A DNA stretch of 17,581 bases from Dunaliella salina (taxonomy: Eukaryota; Chlorophyta; Chlorophyceae; Chlamydomonadales; Dunaliellaceae), in NCBI GenBank assembly GCA_002284615.2, contig MU069736.1, positions 282,707 to 300,287 of the forward strand, read 5' to 3'. Position 1 is the first letter of the stretch. Every line of letters begins with the position of its first letter. Below are positions 1 through 11,100 of this stretch, piece after piece. The notes below the pieces were generated by a model that worked only from the letters and a program-made list of their open reading frames with translations, was not told the origin of the DNA and made no database searches. Made by a program: the position numbers and the translations under genes.

Positions 1-420
1 CACACAAGGTGTGTCAGTACTAGCACACGCAGTGCTTCAGCATTAGCACACTGGGTGCATCAGCATTAGCACTCTCAGCGCAGCAGCAGCAGCAGTAGCA
101 GCAGCAGCAATAGCACTGAGTGCTTCAGCAGCAGCAGCACTGAGTGCTTCAGCATCAGCACACTGGGTGCATCAGCATCAGCAAACAGGGTGCATCGGCA
201 TCAGCACACGGGGTGCACCGGCATCAGCACACTGGGTGCATCGGCATCAGCACACTGGGTGCATCGGCATCAGCACTCTCAGCGCAGCAGCGGCATCAGC
301 ACTCTCAGTGCAGCAGCAGCAGCAGCAGCAGTAGCAGCAACAACACTGGTTGCTTCAGCATCAGCACACGAAGTGCATCAGCATCAGTACACGGGGTGCA
401 TCAGCATCATAACTCTCAAC
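1..420. repeat. 23-bp minisatellite (GCATCGGCATCAGCACACTGGGT-like, mixed with CAG runs)
   Basis: Units of 23 bp with consensus starting GCATCGGCATCAGCAC and ending ACTGGGT run head to tail, clearest at 165-280. Because 23 is not a multiple of 3, the plus-strand frames give a 23-residue super-repeat. CAG/CAGCAG runs are interspersed (about 75-140, 305-340, 420-480). Not coding, as far as I can see. Confidence 0.75.
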
Positions 421-720
421 GCAGCAGCATCAGCAGCAGCAGCCGCAGCAGCAGAAGTGCTGGCTGAGTTGCTATTGCTGCAAACACTGGTGTCCTAGCA
501 GCATCAGCAGCATCATCAGCAGCAGCAGTGCGTGCTGAGATACCGTTGCTGCTGGCACTGTTGTCACAGCATCGCATCAGCAGCACCAGCCAAGCAAGAC
601 GCCAGCAATGCACGCGCTGACGCTGCTGCCAGGACCGTGCAGCCCAGGAGAGGATACAAAGTGCATTGCGCGTTGGTGAGTCCCACGACAACCCATGCAG
701 CCTTCAGGTTCACAGATTTA

Positions 721-762
721 CAAGAAAAGAGCCACTCGTTCAAAACGCACGACTGCTGGGCC
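721..762 (+). repeat. Copy 1 of a 42-bp dispersed repeat
   Basis: Matches 10962-11003 in the same orientation with about 5 differences (shared core CAAAACGCA.GACTGCTGGGC). It lies outside the recognised exons. Copies 10 kb apart in two different parts of the gene suggest a small interspersed element or a remnant of one. Confidence 0.55.
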
Positions 763-1035
763 CATGAAGCCTTCAGGGAGTGGGCTTTTTGAAGTTGACA
801 CGGGAGAGGCATTCTAGGCAAGTTGCCTTCTTTGCTTAGAACGGGAAAGTTGAAGTTGAACGGGCAACGGGAATGCAACAGGAATGCAACGGGAGCAGCA
901 ACGGGAATGCAACGGGAAAGTTGAATTTGAAACGGGAGAGGCCTTCTAAGCATAAGTCGCCTTACTATTTTCAAAGGGTCAAGGAACCATCTCATCTCAA
1001 CAGCTTTGTTGAGTTGACATGTACGGGTGGCTTAC

Positions 1036-1177
1036 GAAGCGCACCTGGCCCACGAGGTCATCCACGCCATTCAGCTCCAGCAGCGCAACAGCGCTCACGC
1101 GCTTGCGCGCCCCGTAGATCTCCCCCATCTTTTTCCGGGTCAGCGCAAACACGGATGCCACATTCTGCACCTCACAC
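1036..1177 (-). CDS. SBP2: L7Ae-domain exon 2 of the SBP2-like gene; C-terminus unresolved
   Basis: The acceptor GATGATGCAG|GTGTGAGG supplies the single base that completes ATG across the intron, giving M-CEVQNVASVFALTRKKMG, then EIYGARKRVSAVALLELNG and VDDLVGQVRF. The family pattern at this place is AC.....VFAL.RK.LG......VSVVGI...DGA.D, so the match is strong. Two donors are possible: TTC|GTAAGC (exon ends 1036, preferred because the hydrophobic spacing L..VR-F fits the final helix) or CAG|GTGCGC (ends 1045). Without splicing the frame stops at 997-999 after adding SHPYMSTQQSC, which would truncate the last helix. The final ~15-25 residues of a normal L7Ae domain were not found with confidence further left. 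Confidence 0.88.
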
Positions 1178-2328
1178 CTGCATCATCCACCATTCAAAGG
1201 GAGGGAGGGGCAGGCCAGGATTGAAAACCGTGAGTGAGACAATGAGTGAGACAGAAATGCAGTGAGTGCGACATAACAAGATGAATACAGTGCACCCATC
1301 ACAGCACAAGTCAAGCCAAAAGAGCGCCCTAAAATGTTTGGAGACGTGCAGTTGGCACACATCAATCAGGCCCCCTTTTTCCATGCATTTGTGCGATCTT
1401 TTCTGGCATGCTCCTCACTCTTAAGGTCAAGGAGTCCCCGCAAGACGTGTGGCCAATTCCTTTGAGGAGAAAAAGGATCAAGGGGCGTTGATCATGAATG
1501 CCCCACTTGAAAAATGGAAGATGACGACCTTGAAGAATGTAGGATGATGTCCCCCTAGAAGGACCTAAGGATGTCTGCCATGAGCGTCTCATGTGAATAG
1601 TTTTATGAGGAATACCTATAAAGGTAGTTATGGGTTGTTGCACTCGTGCTCTTATTCTTGAGGAGGCGTCATCTTATTCTTGAGGAGGCGTCACGTGCCT
1701 TCCAGGCTAGAACGCGTCAAGCACAATGTACCCATGGAAAGTGTTTACGTAGTTTCCGAGGTTCTGTCCACACCTCGTGCTCAGGGTTGGCTATCTCCGT
1801 GAACTCATGAGCATCACGCAGTACTGGCTTACACACGTAACAGCGCTGGATATACACCAGACATGGGGCGCATTGAAGGATCTGGCCACACTACTTGCAG
1901 AAAGTAACTGAGCGAGCAAACCTTTTTTGCCTGCAGAAAGTGCAGCCATGATTGGGGTTGGCCAATTTCATGTATAAGCGCCATTCATATTTTCCCTATC
2001 AAGGAGGTGTTTATGCATGGCAAATTTTATACAAAATTGGCAAACCCTTGCAGCAAGATGTGGCAGTAAGTTGGAAGGAGTCTAGGCATAAGACGGAGCA
2101 ATGGCGCAAGGAGGTCAACTGACTCAGCCAAATCAGGACAAAGAGACCAGCATACAATTCACTTTCCCTGCAGCAACCCCTTCTCACATAGAAGGACCTT
2201 TCTCGAGTATTTTTAATTCCCTACTTGAGGGATTCCATTCCTGGTGCAGCCTCGTTTTTTTTGCAGCAGATACATTCCTTTGTGGAAATCATCTGTTCCA
2301 TGGAACAAACCTATTTCAGGGTGTAGAC

Positions 2329-2382
<54 letters not shown>

Positions 2383-4966
2383 CACCTTGCAGCGCCCCCG
2401 CATCATTCGCACCACTCACATGGCCAGGATGTCCCCCAAAAATTCGTCCAGGCCTCCATCTGCTGACACGCCCTCTATGTTGGGTGCAGCGATGACGAGG
2501 CGGGCTTTGCGCAAGCGCAGCACCTTGCGCACCTCCCGCAAGCCACACACAAACCATCGATGCGCAGCTGCCTGCAGGGGATAGGAACACACAAGGAGTC
2601 AGCAATTTGCAAATATTTCCATGCATGAGTCTGTGTAGGCCTAAAAAAAAAAAGCAAGCTCTGCATGCGGTACCTAGCGCATGGATTCGATTATTTGATG
2701 CAACTGCAGGCAAACGTGCGCCATTCGGCAGCCGCCAACAACAGCGGCAGGATAAGCTGTGATCAGTTGGCACCGCGCGCTGCAAGTGCCAGCTTACTGA
2801 AGGCACCGCACCCACACAGCACACATTGTGCAGGCCTTCCAGGTAAAAGCATGGCAGCCTGCAGGAGAGAGGAGGAGCACCAAAATAGGGGAAACATGAA
2901 GAACTTGTTGCTGTTTACAGCAGGACCTGTGGGATGGGCTGCAAGCGAGCAGCGGCGGGCTGGGGAATGTATGGAAAGGGAATAAAGGAAGCCCATCGGT
3001 CGCACCCTGTCTGAAAGGGGCCTGTGTACACATCGCCAGTCTGTGCTAGGACTGCTCCTCCTTTGTCGGTGTGCGCGTTGGCATTGGCTTTTGCACTCCG
3101 GGATTGCTGCTCTTGCGGAGCATGTATCTGCACTTGGCAGTTACGGGTTACAGGAAAGGAAGGCCCCAGTCAAAACGACTCTGATGGCTAGCCTATCGTA
3201 CCTGCACTTCGCAGCACTTATGGAGAAAGTGGAAACGCTTGCGGTCACATCTCTGAACAAGGACTGCTCCGCAACTTGTTACGCCAGACCCGTCAACATG
3301 GGCAAGCTAGCAGTCCGTCGTTTTGACTGGAGGCCTTATAACCTTGTAACCTTGTAACCTTACGTCAGACCAGTCAGCAGGGGCATGCTTGTGATGGCTT
3401 CGGGAATCGTGGAGGAATAAGAGACGCTAGCATTGACAGCTGGTGAGCCATCTTGGGCTTCATGGAATGCACAGCATGGTTAGAAAGATAAAGAGCAAGA
3501 AGAAGAGCGCACACCTGGATGATTGGATAGCAAGATAGGAAGGAGAAAGGAACAGCGTTTAGAAAGGTAAGAAGAAGGGATGTACACCTCATGAGTGTCA
3601 TAATGCAGCAAGCACAGAGGGGCGAGGAGGGGAAGGAAAAGGGAGGCACAACAAGGACATGAGGGTTGTGAGGAAGCATGCACACCAGGTTGGGGAGAGG
3701 AAGGAGAAAGAATGCACTATTTTGTCAGGAGGGTAGGAGAGGAGGAATGCACATAAGGTATTTAACGAGGTTTTAAGGTAACGAGGTAAGAGGTAATTAG
3801 ACGTAATGCACACCAGGGTAAGAGGTCATGCACACCAGGGTAAGAGGGGAGGGCAAGATCAAGCCAGCCGAGGCAAGCACCTTCACTTGACGCGGTTCAG
3901 ATCAAGGCACACTCAGAAAATTATGAGAAAGGAGACAACGCTGCAACCCTGACCTCTATCATGAGAAATGGAAAAAAAGCCATATCACGCAGATTCACCG
4001 GGAGAGTATCTTTTCCCCAGAGCGAAAGAAGAAGGCACGAACGAAGCCCCACACTGACATCTCTGTTGCTATCCCAATGGCAGAATGCAAGAATGGATCC
4101 CTCTTGAATGCCCTTTCCCTCAAACCTCAGCATAAGTTCAACGCATATTTTTCTTTCACCATTTACACAAAGAAAACCGTGTGTCAGCATACACTTTCGT
4201 TTCACCTTGATAGGGTCCCTTGCCATGGCTCGATCTTGGAAGCCCTTGATGCGAAGCAGCAACTCTGAAACCACCTGCAACAAGAAAAGAAAGACGCATG
4301 AGCGCAAAAAACTGAAGCAACATACCAACTGAGACAAACTCCACATTGATCAGCACAGTACAGGAACAGCAACTGGGGAGACCCCTACAACACGTCAAGA
4401 TGATGTGTGCCAACTCGTCAAGATGATGTGTGCCGACATGTCGAGATGATGTGTGCCCACATGTCAAGATGATGTGTGCCAACATGTCAAGATGATGTGT
4501 GCCAACATGTCGAGATGATGTGTGCCAATATGTCAAGATGATGTGTGCTAATATGTTGAGATGATGTGTGCCCACATGTCAAGATGATGTGTGCCAATAT
4601 GTCAAGATGATGTGTGCCAACATGCCAAGATGATGTGTACCAATGTGTCAAGATGATGACAGGTTATCTGCACCCAGCAAGAGTCTTCAGCATTTGAAAT
4701 TCGGGGGTCTGAAGACAGAAAGCGAGAAGGCACAGGCGTGTAGCAGAGCCGCATGTCTTAAAGGGGCAGCCTGCAGCTGCATTTGAACTCTCCAAGCAGT
4801 ATTCCGATGAGGAATCAGACAGCCCCATACCAAGTCCCGAGGAGCGGGTGGTTGACGCACTGGACCACACAACCGGAAGTCAGCCAGGATTTAAAACCCC
4901 TGATTGAGCGTTAGCAACGACACATGCAAGTGCGCGCCAGAGCGTGCATGCACGCGCACACACACG

Positions 4967-5049
<83 letters not shown>

Positions 5050-5084
5050 NCACACACAACACACACACACACACACACACACAC

Positions 5085-5132
<48 letters not shown>

Positions 5133-8100
5133 CATGTATGTGCGCGCGCGCATTCAAGGGCGAAGACGGACCTGGTTCAAATCAGGAGTGATAATCTGGC
5201 GGCAAAGGCCGTGCGTGTTGGCTCCAGGACCGACGTATGTCAGGGGTAGGGCACGAGAGGAGGCGGAGGAAGGCAGAGCTCGCTCAGCTGCATCCAGCAC
5301 TGCCAAGGCTTGCCTGCAGAGCGCAGCACGCATGAACACAACCAAGCGTGAAGCGCAAAGCTTGCATGTGAGAGTAGTGTGTGAACGAAAACTAAGCTGG
5401 CTCTAGGCCCAACAAATGTTGAGGGCAGGGCGCGAGAGGAGGCGGAGGAAGGCAGAGTACGCTCAGCTGCGTCCAGCACTGCCAAAGCTTGCCTGCAGAG
5501 CGCAGCATGCATGTGAGTGCAGCTACATCAAGCATGAAGAGCAGAATTTACATAGCGTAGCATGCATGTGAGTACAAGTACATCAAGCGTGAAGGGCAGA
5601 ATTCACATAGCGTAGCATGCATGTGAGTACAAGTACATCAAGCGTGAAGGGCAGAGTTCGCGGAGCGCAGCATGCATGTAAGTACTTTGAAGGTATGAGG
5701 ATTGACTCATTAAGCTTGCAACACATTACATGTATCAATTCTACTGAGGGGTCAGATGAACATGTGTCCAAATATGCTTCTTTTTTGCAGTTGAAGTGCG
5801 CTCACTCACAGCCACTTCATCTGATTGAGAAGATTTAGGCTCTGAAGTGTGGCCGGCATTACAAGGTACCAGAGCATTTGCTCAGACTTGTGTAAGTCGC
5901 CCTGTTGGCTTAGGTAGACACGGCCAAAGCGCACATGGGGCAGGTAAACCCTAATTCGGTACTTATTATGGGAATGGCTGAAATTGCTGCATCAGGGCAG
6001 GGTCTCGTCCCTCCAATTTTTTTGCGATGACATTCTTTTGTTACGTGGACCCCAAATCACTAAAAAGTATCCAAATTGGTGCAGTGTGCGGTCAGTTTGA
6101 GTTTTCGTGGTGAAAGCTAGGGTTCACGCTGTGGCAAATAAGGCGCATGCCCCTTAACTGGCACCAAGAGGAAGGAACCCAAGTTTAAAGGTGCCAGTTG
6201 CGGGGCACATATGCAGGGAGCATGCAAAAAACAGACAACTGGCCTCACCTGACCCCTCTGCAACTCTACTGGCTACACGTGGGCATTTAGCATGGTTGTG
6301 TAAGCAGCACATATGAGAAAAGGTCAACAGAGAAGGGGGTCAAGCCAATTCCATTAAGAAATAGTAAAAATGTTTGGAAAGATCAATCCAAAGACGCCAA
6401 AACACAAAAAATAAATAAACAAATGAATTTTTTTTGTACTTACAAATATGCCATCCTTGTCTCCAACAATCTCCTTGCATGCGGGGGGGATACGAAGCAC
6501 ATACGACTCTAGTGCAAATTCTGCCTTGAAGTCAGGGTACTTCGGAAGTGGCCAAGGCAGCAGACAGGCTGAGCTCTCGGCAACATCCCGCGCTTGAATT
6601 TCCAGCAGCTCAATCTCGGCTTTCCCAGTGACCATACCTGTTGGCAGGCACATCTGAACTTTCCAGGTGTGCCCTGCCATCAGGTCATCAACCCTGCTTG
6701 CCAAGTTGCCATTTTGATTTTTCATTTCCACCACAGCCAGCCAGACAACCAGCACAGCAGATACCTCGTGAAAAATTCCCAGCACAGCAGATACCTCGTG
6801 AAAAATTCCCAGCACAGCAGATACCTCGTGAAAAAAAAAGGCATTTCCACAAGCAAGTCAGGTGGCCAAGGCTGCAGACAGCAAGAGCTGTTTGCAAGCA
6901 ACCCACTCTCAACTGATTGGATGTGAACAGGGAGGACATCAGTTGATTGGCTCACACGCATACTGAGCATCTCCTTTCATGGAAGCATGCAAAAGAGGTA
7001 GCTGAGCATTTCCTTTCATGGAAGCATGCAAAAGAGGTAGCTGCGCGGGCTGGCATGCCCTTTGGTACCAACATCAGTTGATTGGCGCACATCCATGCTG
7101 AGCATTTCCTTTCATGGAAGCATGCAAAAGAGGTAGCTGCGTGGGCTGGCATGCCCTTTGGTACCGACATCAGTTGATTGGCTCACATGCATGCTGAGCA
7201 TACTGCGTTCCCTTCTATGAAAGCTAAAAGCAGGAAAGGTTGCTGTACGGGTTAGCATGCTTTTGGGCACAGTTCCGTCTCTTACCAAAACGTCTAACAT
7301 AATATTTTAAAAAAGGCACTGTAAACAAAGAAATAGCATGCGCCTACGCTCAAAGAATGGCGCAGACCATAACCAATACATCACCGGAGCACCAGACAAC
7401 CTTCCTTCAGGCGACAACATTGCAACCTCCTCGGCATGCAATGTCTTTTGGAGCAAAAGATGAGAACTCACTTGGCCACTTTGGCGAGATGCTTGCGAGA
7501 GGACAGGTGCTGATCCAGAGTGGTTCGGCTGTTGCACTTTACACCACACAGGGTGCACCCCAGCTCATCACTCCCTGGACAACAGCACGGAATGTCCAAT
7601 AAGAAGGGATTTATGTATGATCCTGATGGCATTTTTCATACAACAACAATACAAACATCGGAGGAGGATTGCATTGCAAGGGGATGACAGGAGTGAAACC
7701 TGTGCAAGAGCACTCGCTGGCAGACACAGTTCACTGCAAGCACAACAGATCCTCCCAAAACTCAACCCACTCACTCACACACCCACCCACACCCACACCC
7801 ACGTACTCACCGACCCACAATCACAACTACACCCACACCCACCCACACCCACACCCACACCCATTCACACCCACACACCCACACACCCACACACCCACAC
7901 ACACATCTGCAAACAGGGTGCGACTGAACTCCTTGCTTGCCATTGCTGGTGGTTCAAGGGACATGGGACACATGATGGGAAGATACAAGCCACCAGACGC
8001 AGGTCACTGCGCATTAAATTTTGTCAAGGCCTCCATTTCATACCTCTGCCATCAGAATGCCTGACGCAAAAAAATTGTTAAGCCAAGACCCCACTTAAAC

Positions 8101-11100
8101 AAGCCACGCTCACACAAGTTCTCCCCTCCCATTGACTAATTTTTCCTTTTTGTTCCCTTGCTGTGCCAGTCTCGACTACAAGCAAGACTCCCTTTCCTCA
8201 TTGTGCCACTATCAGCACCGCCTCTCTCCCTTCCCTTGTGCAGTTTTTTCTTTGCAGTGTCACCCATACAATTTCCCACACTACACCATTTCCTTTTGCA
8301 GTACCCCATCCAACCTGTTCCTGCCTTTTCCTCAGCTGTTTGCAGTTTCCCGTTCCCATCCTGGTATGCTCTTGGCCTTGCCAGTAGCCCATCCTAACCT
8401 GTTTTTTTGCCTATTTTGTTGACAACTCCCCTTTTTTTTCTCCTCCATGAATTGATGAGGATGGGCACCTCACTCATTCTGTTGAGGCCTCACCAACAGC
8501 AGGTACTGGAGACTCTCCAAAACCACCACTCTCCGGCCTGCGCAAGTCGCCCAGCTCTTACCCGGGCATCAATATGTGCAGCTGCAGTTGCAGCTGCTCA
8601 GTTGGAGCTTAAACACATCAGGCACCAACAACTCTCGTCACCCTCACCTGGTCCGGCGCTTATGCCACCGCCACTCTCCAGCCCCACAACCCACCCAGCT
8701 CATACTCGTGCATTGGCATATGCCGAAGCGGTTGCAGCTGCTCATTTGGAGCTTATCTACATATCAGGCACAAACAGCTCTCGTCAACCTCACCTGATCC
8801 AGCGCTTATGCCACCGCCACTCTCTGGCCCGTGCAGACCGCCCAGCTCGTACCCGGGCACCGACATGTGCAGCTGTGGCTGCAGCTGCATCTGCTGCCAG
8901 CCATGGAGATCCACCTGCCCATGCGGCGGCTGCAGCTGTACCGGCTGCATGTGCGGCTGCACCAACATCCCTGCAGGGTGAGGGTACCCGGGAGCCATAG
9001 CATACCCAGCAGGCATAGCTGCCGGATGCATATGCTCCATCCCCACATGCTGCTGCCCGGGAGGCGGCATGCTAAGGGGCTGGTACGCATACACGGGGCC
9101 TAGGCCCGTCCCCTGGTCCGCCACCAAATAGGCCTGGTCTGGAGCGACCATGAATCCGCATCCGCCGGCACCACCTGCAGCACCACCACTGCCAACGCCC
9201 ATGCTCATCGCCGGCATGGGCATTGAGATGAGAGGCATGGGTTGCTGCTGCTGTGGCGGCGGGGCAGCCATGCTGTGCATGAGGGGCACGTGCGGGGCCG
9301 GCAGGTGCGGCTGCGGTGACGGCTGCGGGAGTTGCGGAGGTGGTAAGGGGGCTGCATGCGGTTGACGTTGCGGCTGCTGCTGCGCCCCCTCACTACCCTT
9401 ACCCCTGCTGCTCCTATACACTGGCAGTTGGAGCGGCATGCGCCCCAGCGCGAGGTAGGCGGCCACATCTGCTCGGCTCGTGGGGCGGCGCCCCACAGCA
9501 GCAGCTGGGTTCCCAGGAGCTGCTGCTGTTGCTGCCACGTTGGGTGTGCCAACTCCCAGGTTTGGTGCGCTCTGGGGTGGGCTGACCTGCGAGGAGGGGC
9601 GTAAAAGGCACATAAGGCACACGAAAAAGGCTGACCTGCGAGGCACACAGTGTACTAGATTCCCATGAGCTGCTGGTGCAGCTGCATTGGGCGTCCCAAC
9701 CCCAGGTTTGGCGTGCTCCGGGGTGGGCTGACCTGTGGTGAGGGTCAAAAAAGGCACACGAGACGGGCTGGCCTGCAAGGGACACAGGGAACTGGGTACC
9801 CATGAGCTGCTGCTGCCGCTACCGCATTTGGCATACCAACCCTCATGTTTGGCGCGCGCTCTGGGGCAGGCTGACCAGTGGTGAGGGGCACATAAAGCAT
9901 GTGAGGCACATGATACGGATTGGCCAGTGGGGCACTTTAGTTACTGGGTACCCATGAGCTGCTGCTGCCGCTACCGCATTTGGCATGCCGACCCTCATGT
10001 TTGGCACGCGCTCTGGGGCAGGCTGACCTGTGGTGAGGGGCACATAAGGCATGTGAGGCACATGATACGGATTGACCTGTGGGCCACTTTAGGTACTAGG
10101 TTCCCATGCGCCACTGCTGCTGCCGCATGGGGCGTCCCAACCCCACAGGTTTGGCGCGCTCTGGAGTGGGCTGACCTGCGGTGAGAGGTACATAAGGCAT
10201 GTGAGGCGCATGAGGCGGACGGACCTGCAAGGCAGTGCCTGCGCGCCTGACGCGCTGTAGCCGCGAGCTTTGAAGTCTTGGTTAATTAGTTTGGAATTGT
10301 TCTGTTACAGGCACAAATTTTGCAGCTGCGTGGACCCTGCAGGAAGGTACAGCGATGATAACTTCCCGCTTTCCTTCCCCAGTGAAGGGCACGTAAGGCA
10401 CATGAGGCGCATAAAACAGGTAGGCCTGCGTGGTACACACAGGACTAGGTTCCCGTGAGCCAGCTTTGTTGGATGTCCCGAAACCAAAAGTGAGTGAGTA
10501 GAAGTCATCGACCTGGCACACATGCCATTGCTCTGCTTTGTGCCCCGATTTTCCTCTCGATGCCCCATGTTCTGTCAAGAATCTGAAGGCCCTGTGCAAG
10601 GATCTACGGATCCACCACAGGTTAGCTACTCTGGGGCAGGTCTGGGATGCATCAGTACCCTGGATTGGGTCAGGCTACAATTGCTCTGTGCAGGCGTCAA
10701 CGTCAAAGTTCTCCCCGCACCAGTTACTTTTTGCTTGCAGGCCAATCACACCCTCTGCTCAAAAAGGAACTTCTCGAGTGCCTATGAACCTCGACAATCC
10801 CGACTTGGCTGCTAAAAGAACCAGTGTGGCAGGGTTTGGTCACAGGCACATTTTTTTTGCTCCAGTAGAGCTGCCCCCGCAGACAAGGAGCCGCCTTGTA
10901 ACCCTTTCTTTCCTTTTTAACCTGCAGTGAGGAGCACATGAGGTACAAGGTTAAAAGGTCACAAGGAAAGAGCCACTCAGTCAAAACGCATGACTGCTGG
11001 GCTGAGGCAGTGAGGAGCACATGAGGTACATGAGTAGGTTCAGGTGAAGAGGGTTGAGCACGTGGCGACAAAGGGGCAAAGAGCCTCCTTGGGGCCTCTC

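Larger units (their letters stand above)
1..1035. other. Region downstream of the last recognised exon
   Basis: Holds the 23-bp minisatellite (1-420), CAG/CTG-rich sequence to about 560, a 42-bp dispersed repeat (721-762) and short AACGGGAATGC repeats at about 840-945. A possible minus-strand peptide around 565-640 (VLAAASARALLASCL) loosely resembles the last L7Ae helix but has no acceptor I can defend. No polyadenylation signal was identified. Confidence 0.5.
1178..2419 (-). other. Intron between the two L7Ae core exons
   Basis: 1,242 bp with GTGAGT at its 5' end (2419 on this strand) and GATGATGCAG at its 3' end. It holds a 22-bp tandem duplication at 1650-1693 and a (CA)n tract at 2331-2379. 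No open segment with splice sites was seen. Confidence 0.8.
2572..4205 (-). other. Intron with a possible MITE and a polypurine tract
   Basis: 1,634 bp between donor ATCAAG|GTGAAA and acceptor CCCCTGCAG. Contains the inverted-repeat element at 3160-3337 and the purine-rich degenerate repeat at about 3420-3860. Plus-strand frames over this stretch lack support. Confidence 0.75.
4275..6443 (-). other. Repeat-filled intron
   Basis: 2,169 bp from donor GTAAGT to acceptor TTGTTGCAG. Contains the 23-bp satellite, a long (CA)n with one undetermined base, a 115-bp duplication and a 55-bp triple repeat. The part from about 5700 to 6430 shows no repeat or exon I can support. Confidence 0.75.
6694..7471 (-). 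other. Intron between zinc-finger and linker exons
   Basis: About 778 bp from donor CCAA|GTGAGT to the chosen acceptor at 6694. Holds a 30-bp triple repeat beside the acceptor and a 96-bp repeat array. Confidence 0.6.

Noticed and set aside
564..995. 143-codon minus-strand ORF as the gene's last exon
   Set aside because: A short part (VLAAASARALLASCL) resembles the final L7Ae helix, but no AG acceptor precedes it in a usable phase and the rest spans repeats.
3043..3357. 104-codon plus-strand ORF
   Set aside because: Lies across the inverted-repeat element in an intron, with no recognisable domain or codon bias.
4388..4657. CRISPR array
   Set aside because: Units are contiguous 23-bp repeats without unique spacers, in a eukaryotic intron.
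5168..5186. T-arm-like CCTGGTTCAAATCAGG as a tRNA
   Set aside because: No A box or acceptor stem; upstream is CA repeat. Probably chance.
4880..5406. Thr-His or Cys-Val polymer ORFs over the (CA)n tract
   Set aside because: A dinucleotide repeat is open in several frames on both strands; also contains an undetermined base.
7617..8081. Plus-strand ORFs with Thr-His-Pro runs
   Set aside because: Created by the CACCCA repeat inside an intron of the minus-strand gene.
8407..9000. 197-codon plus-strand ORF
   Set aside because: Overlaps the duplicated exon ends antisense; its Ala/His-rich repeats mirror the minus-strand coding sequence.
9843..10184. Array copies as a series of micro-exons
   Set aside because: In the frame demanded by the flanking exons, the copies at 10175, 10027 and 9732 reach a stop soon after the junction.
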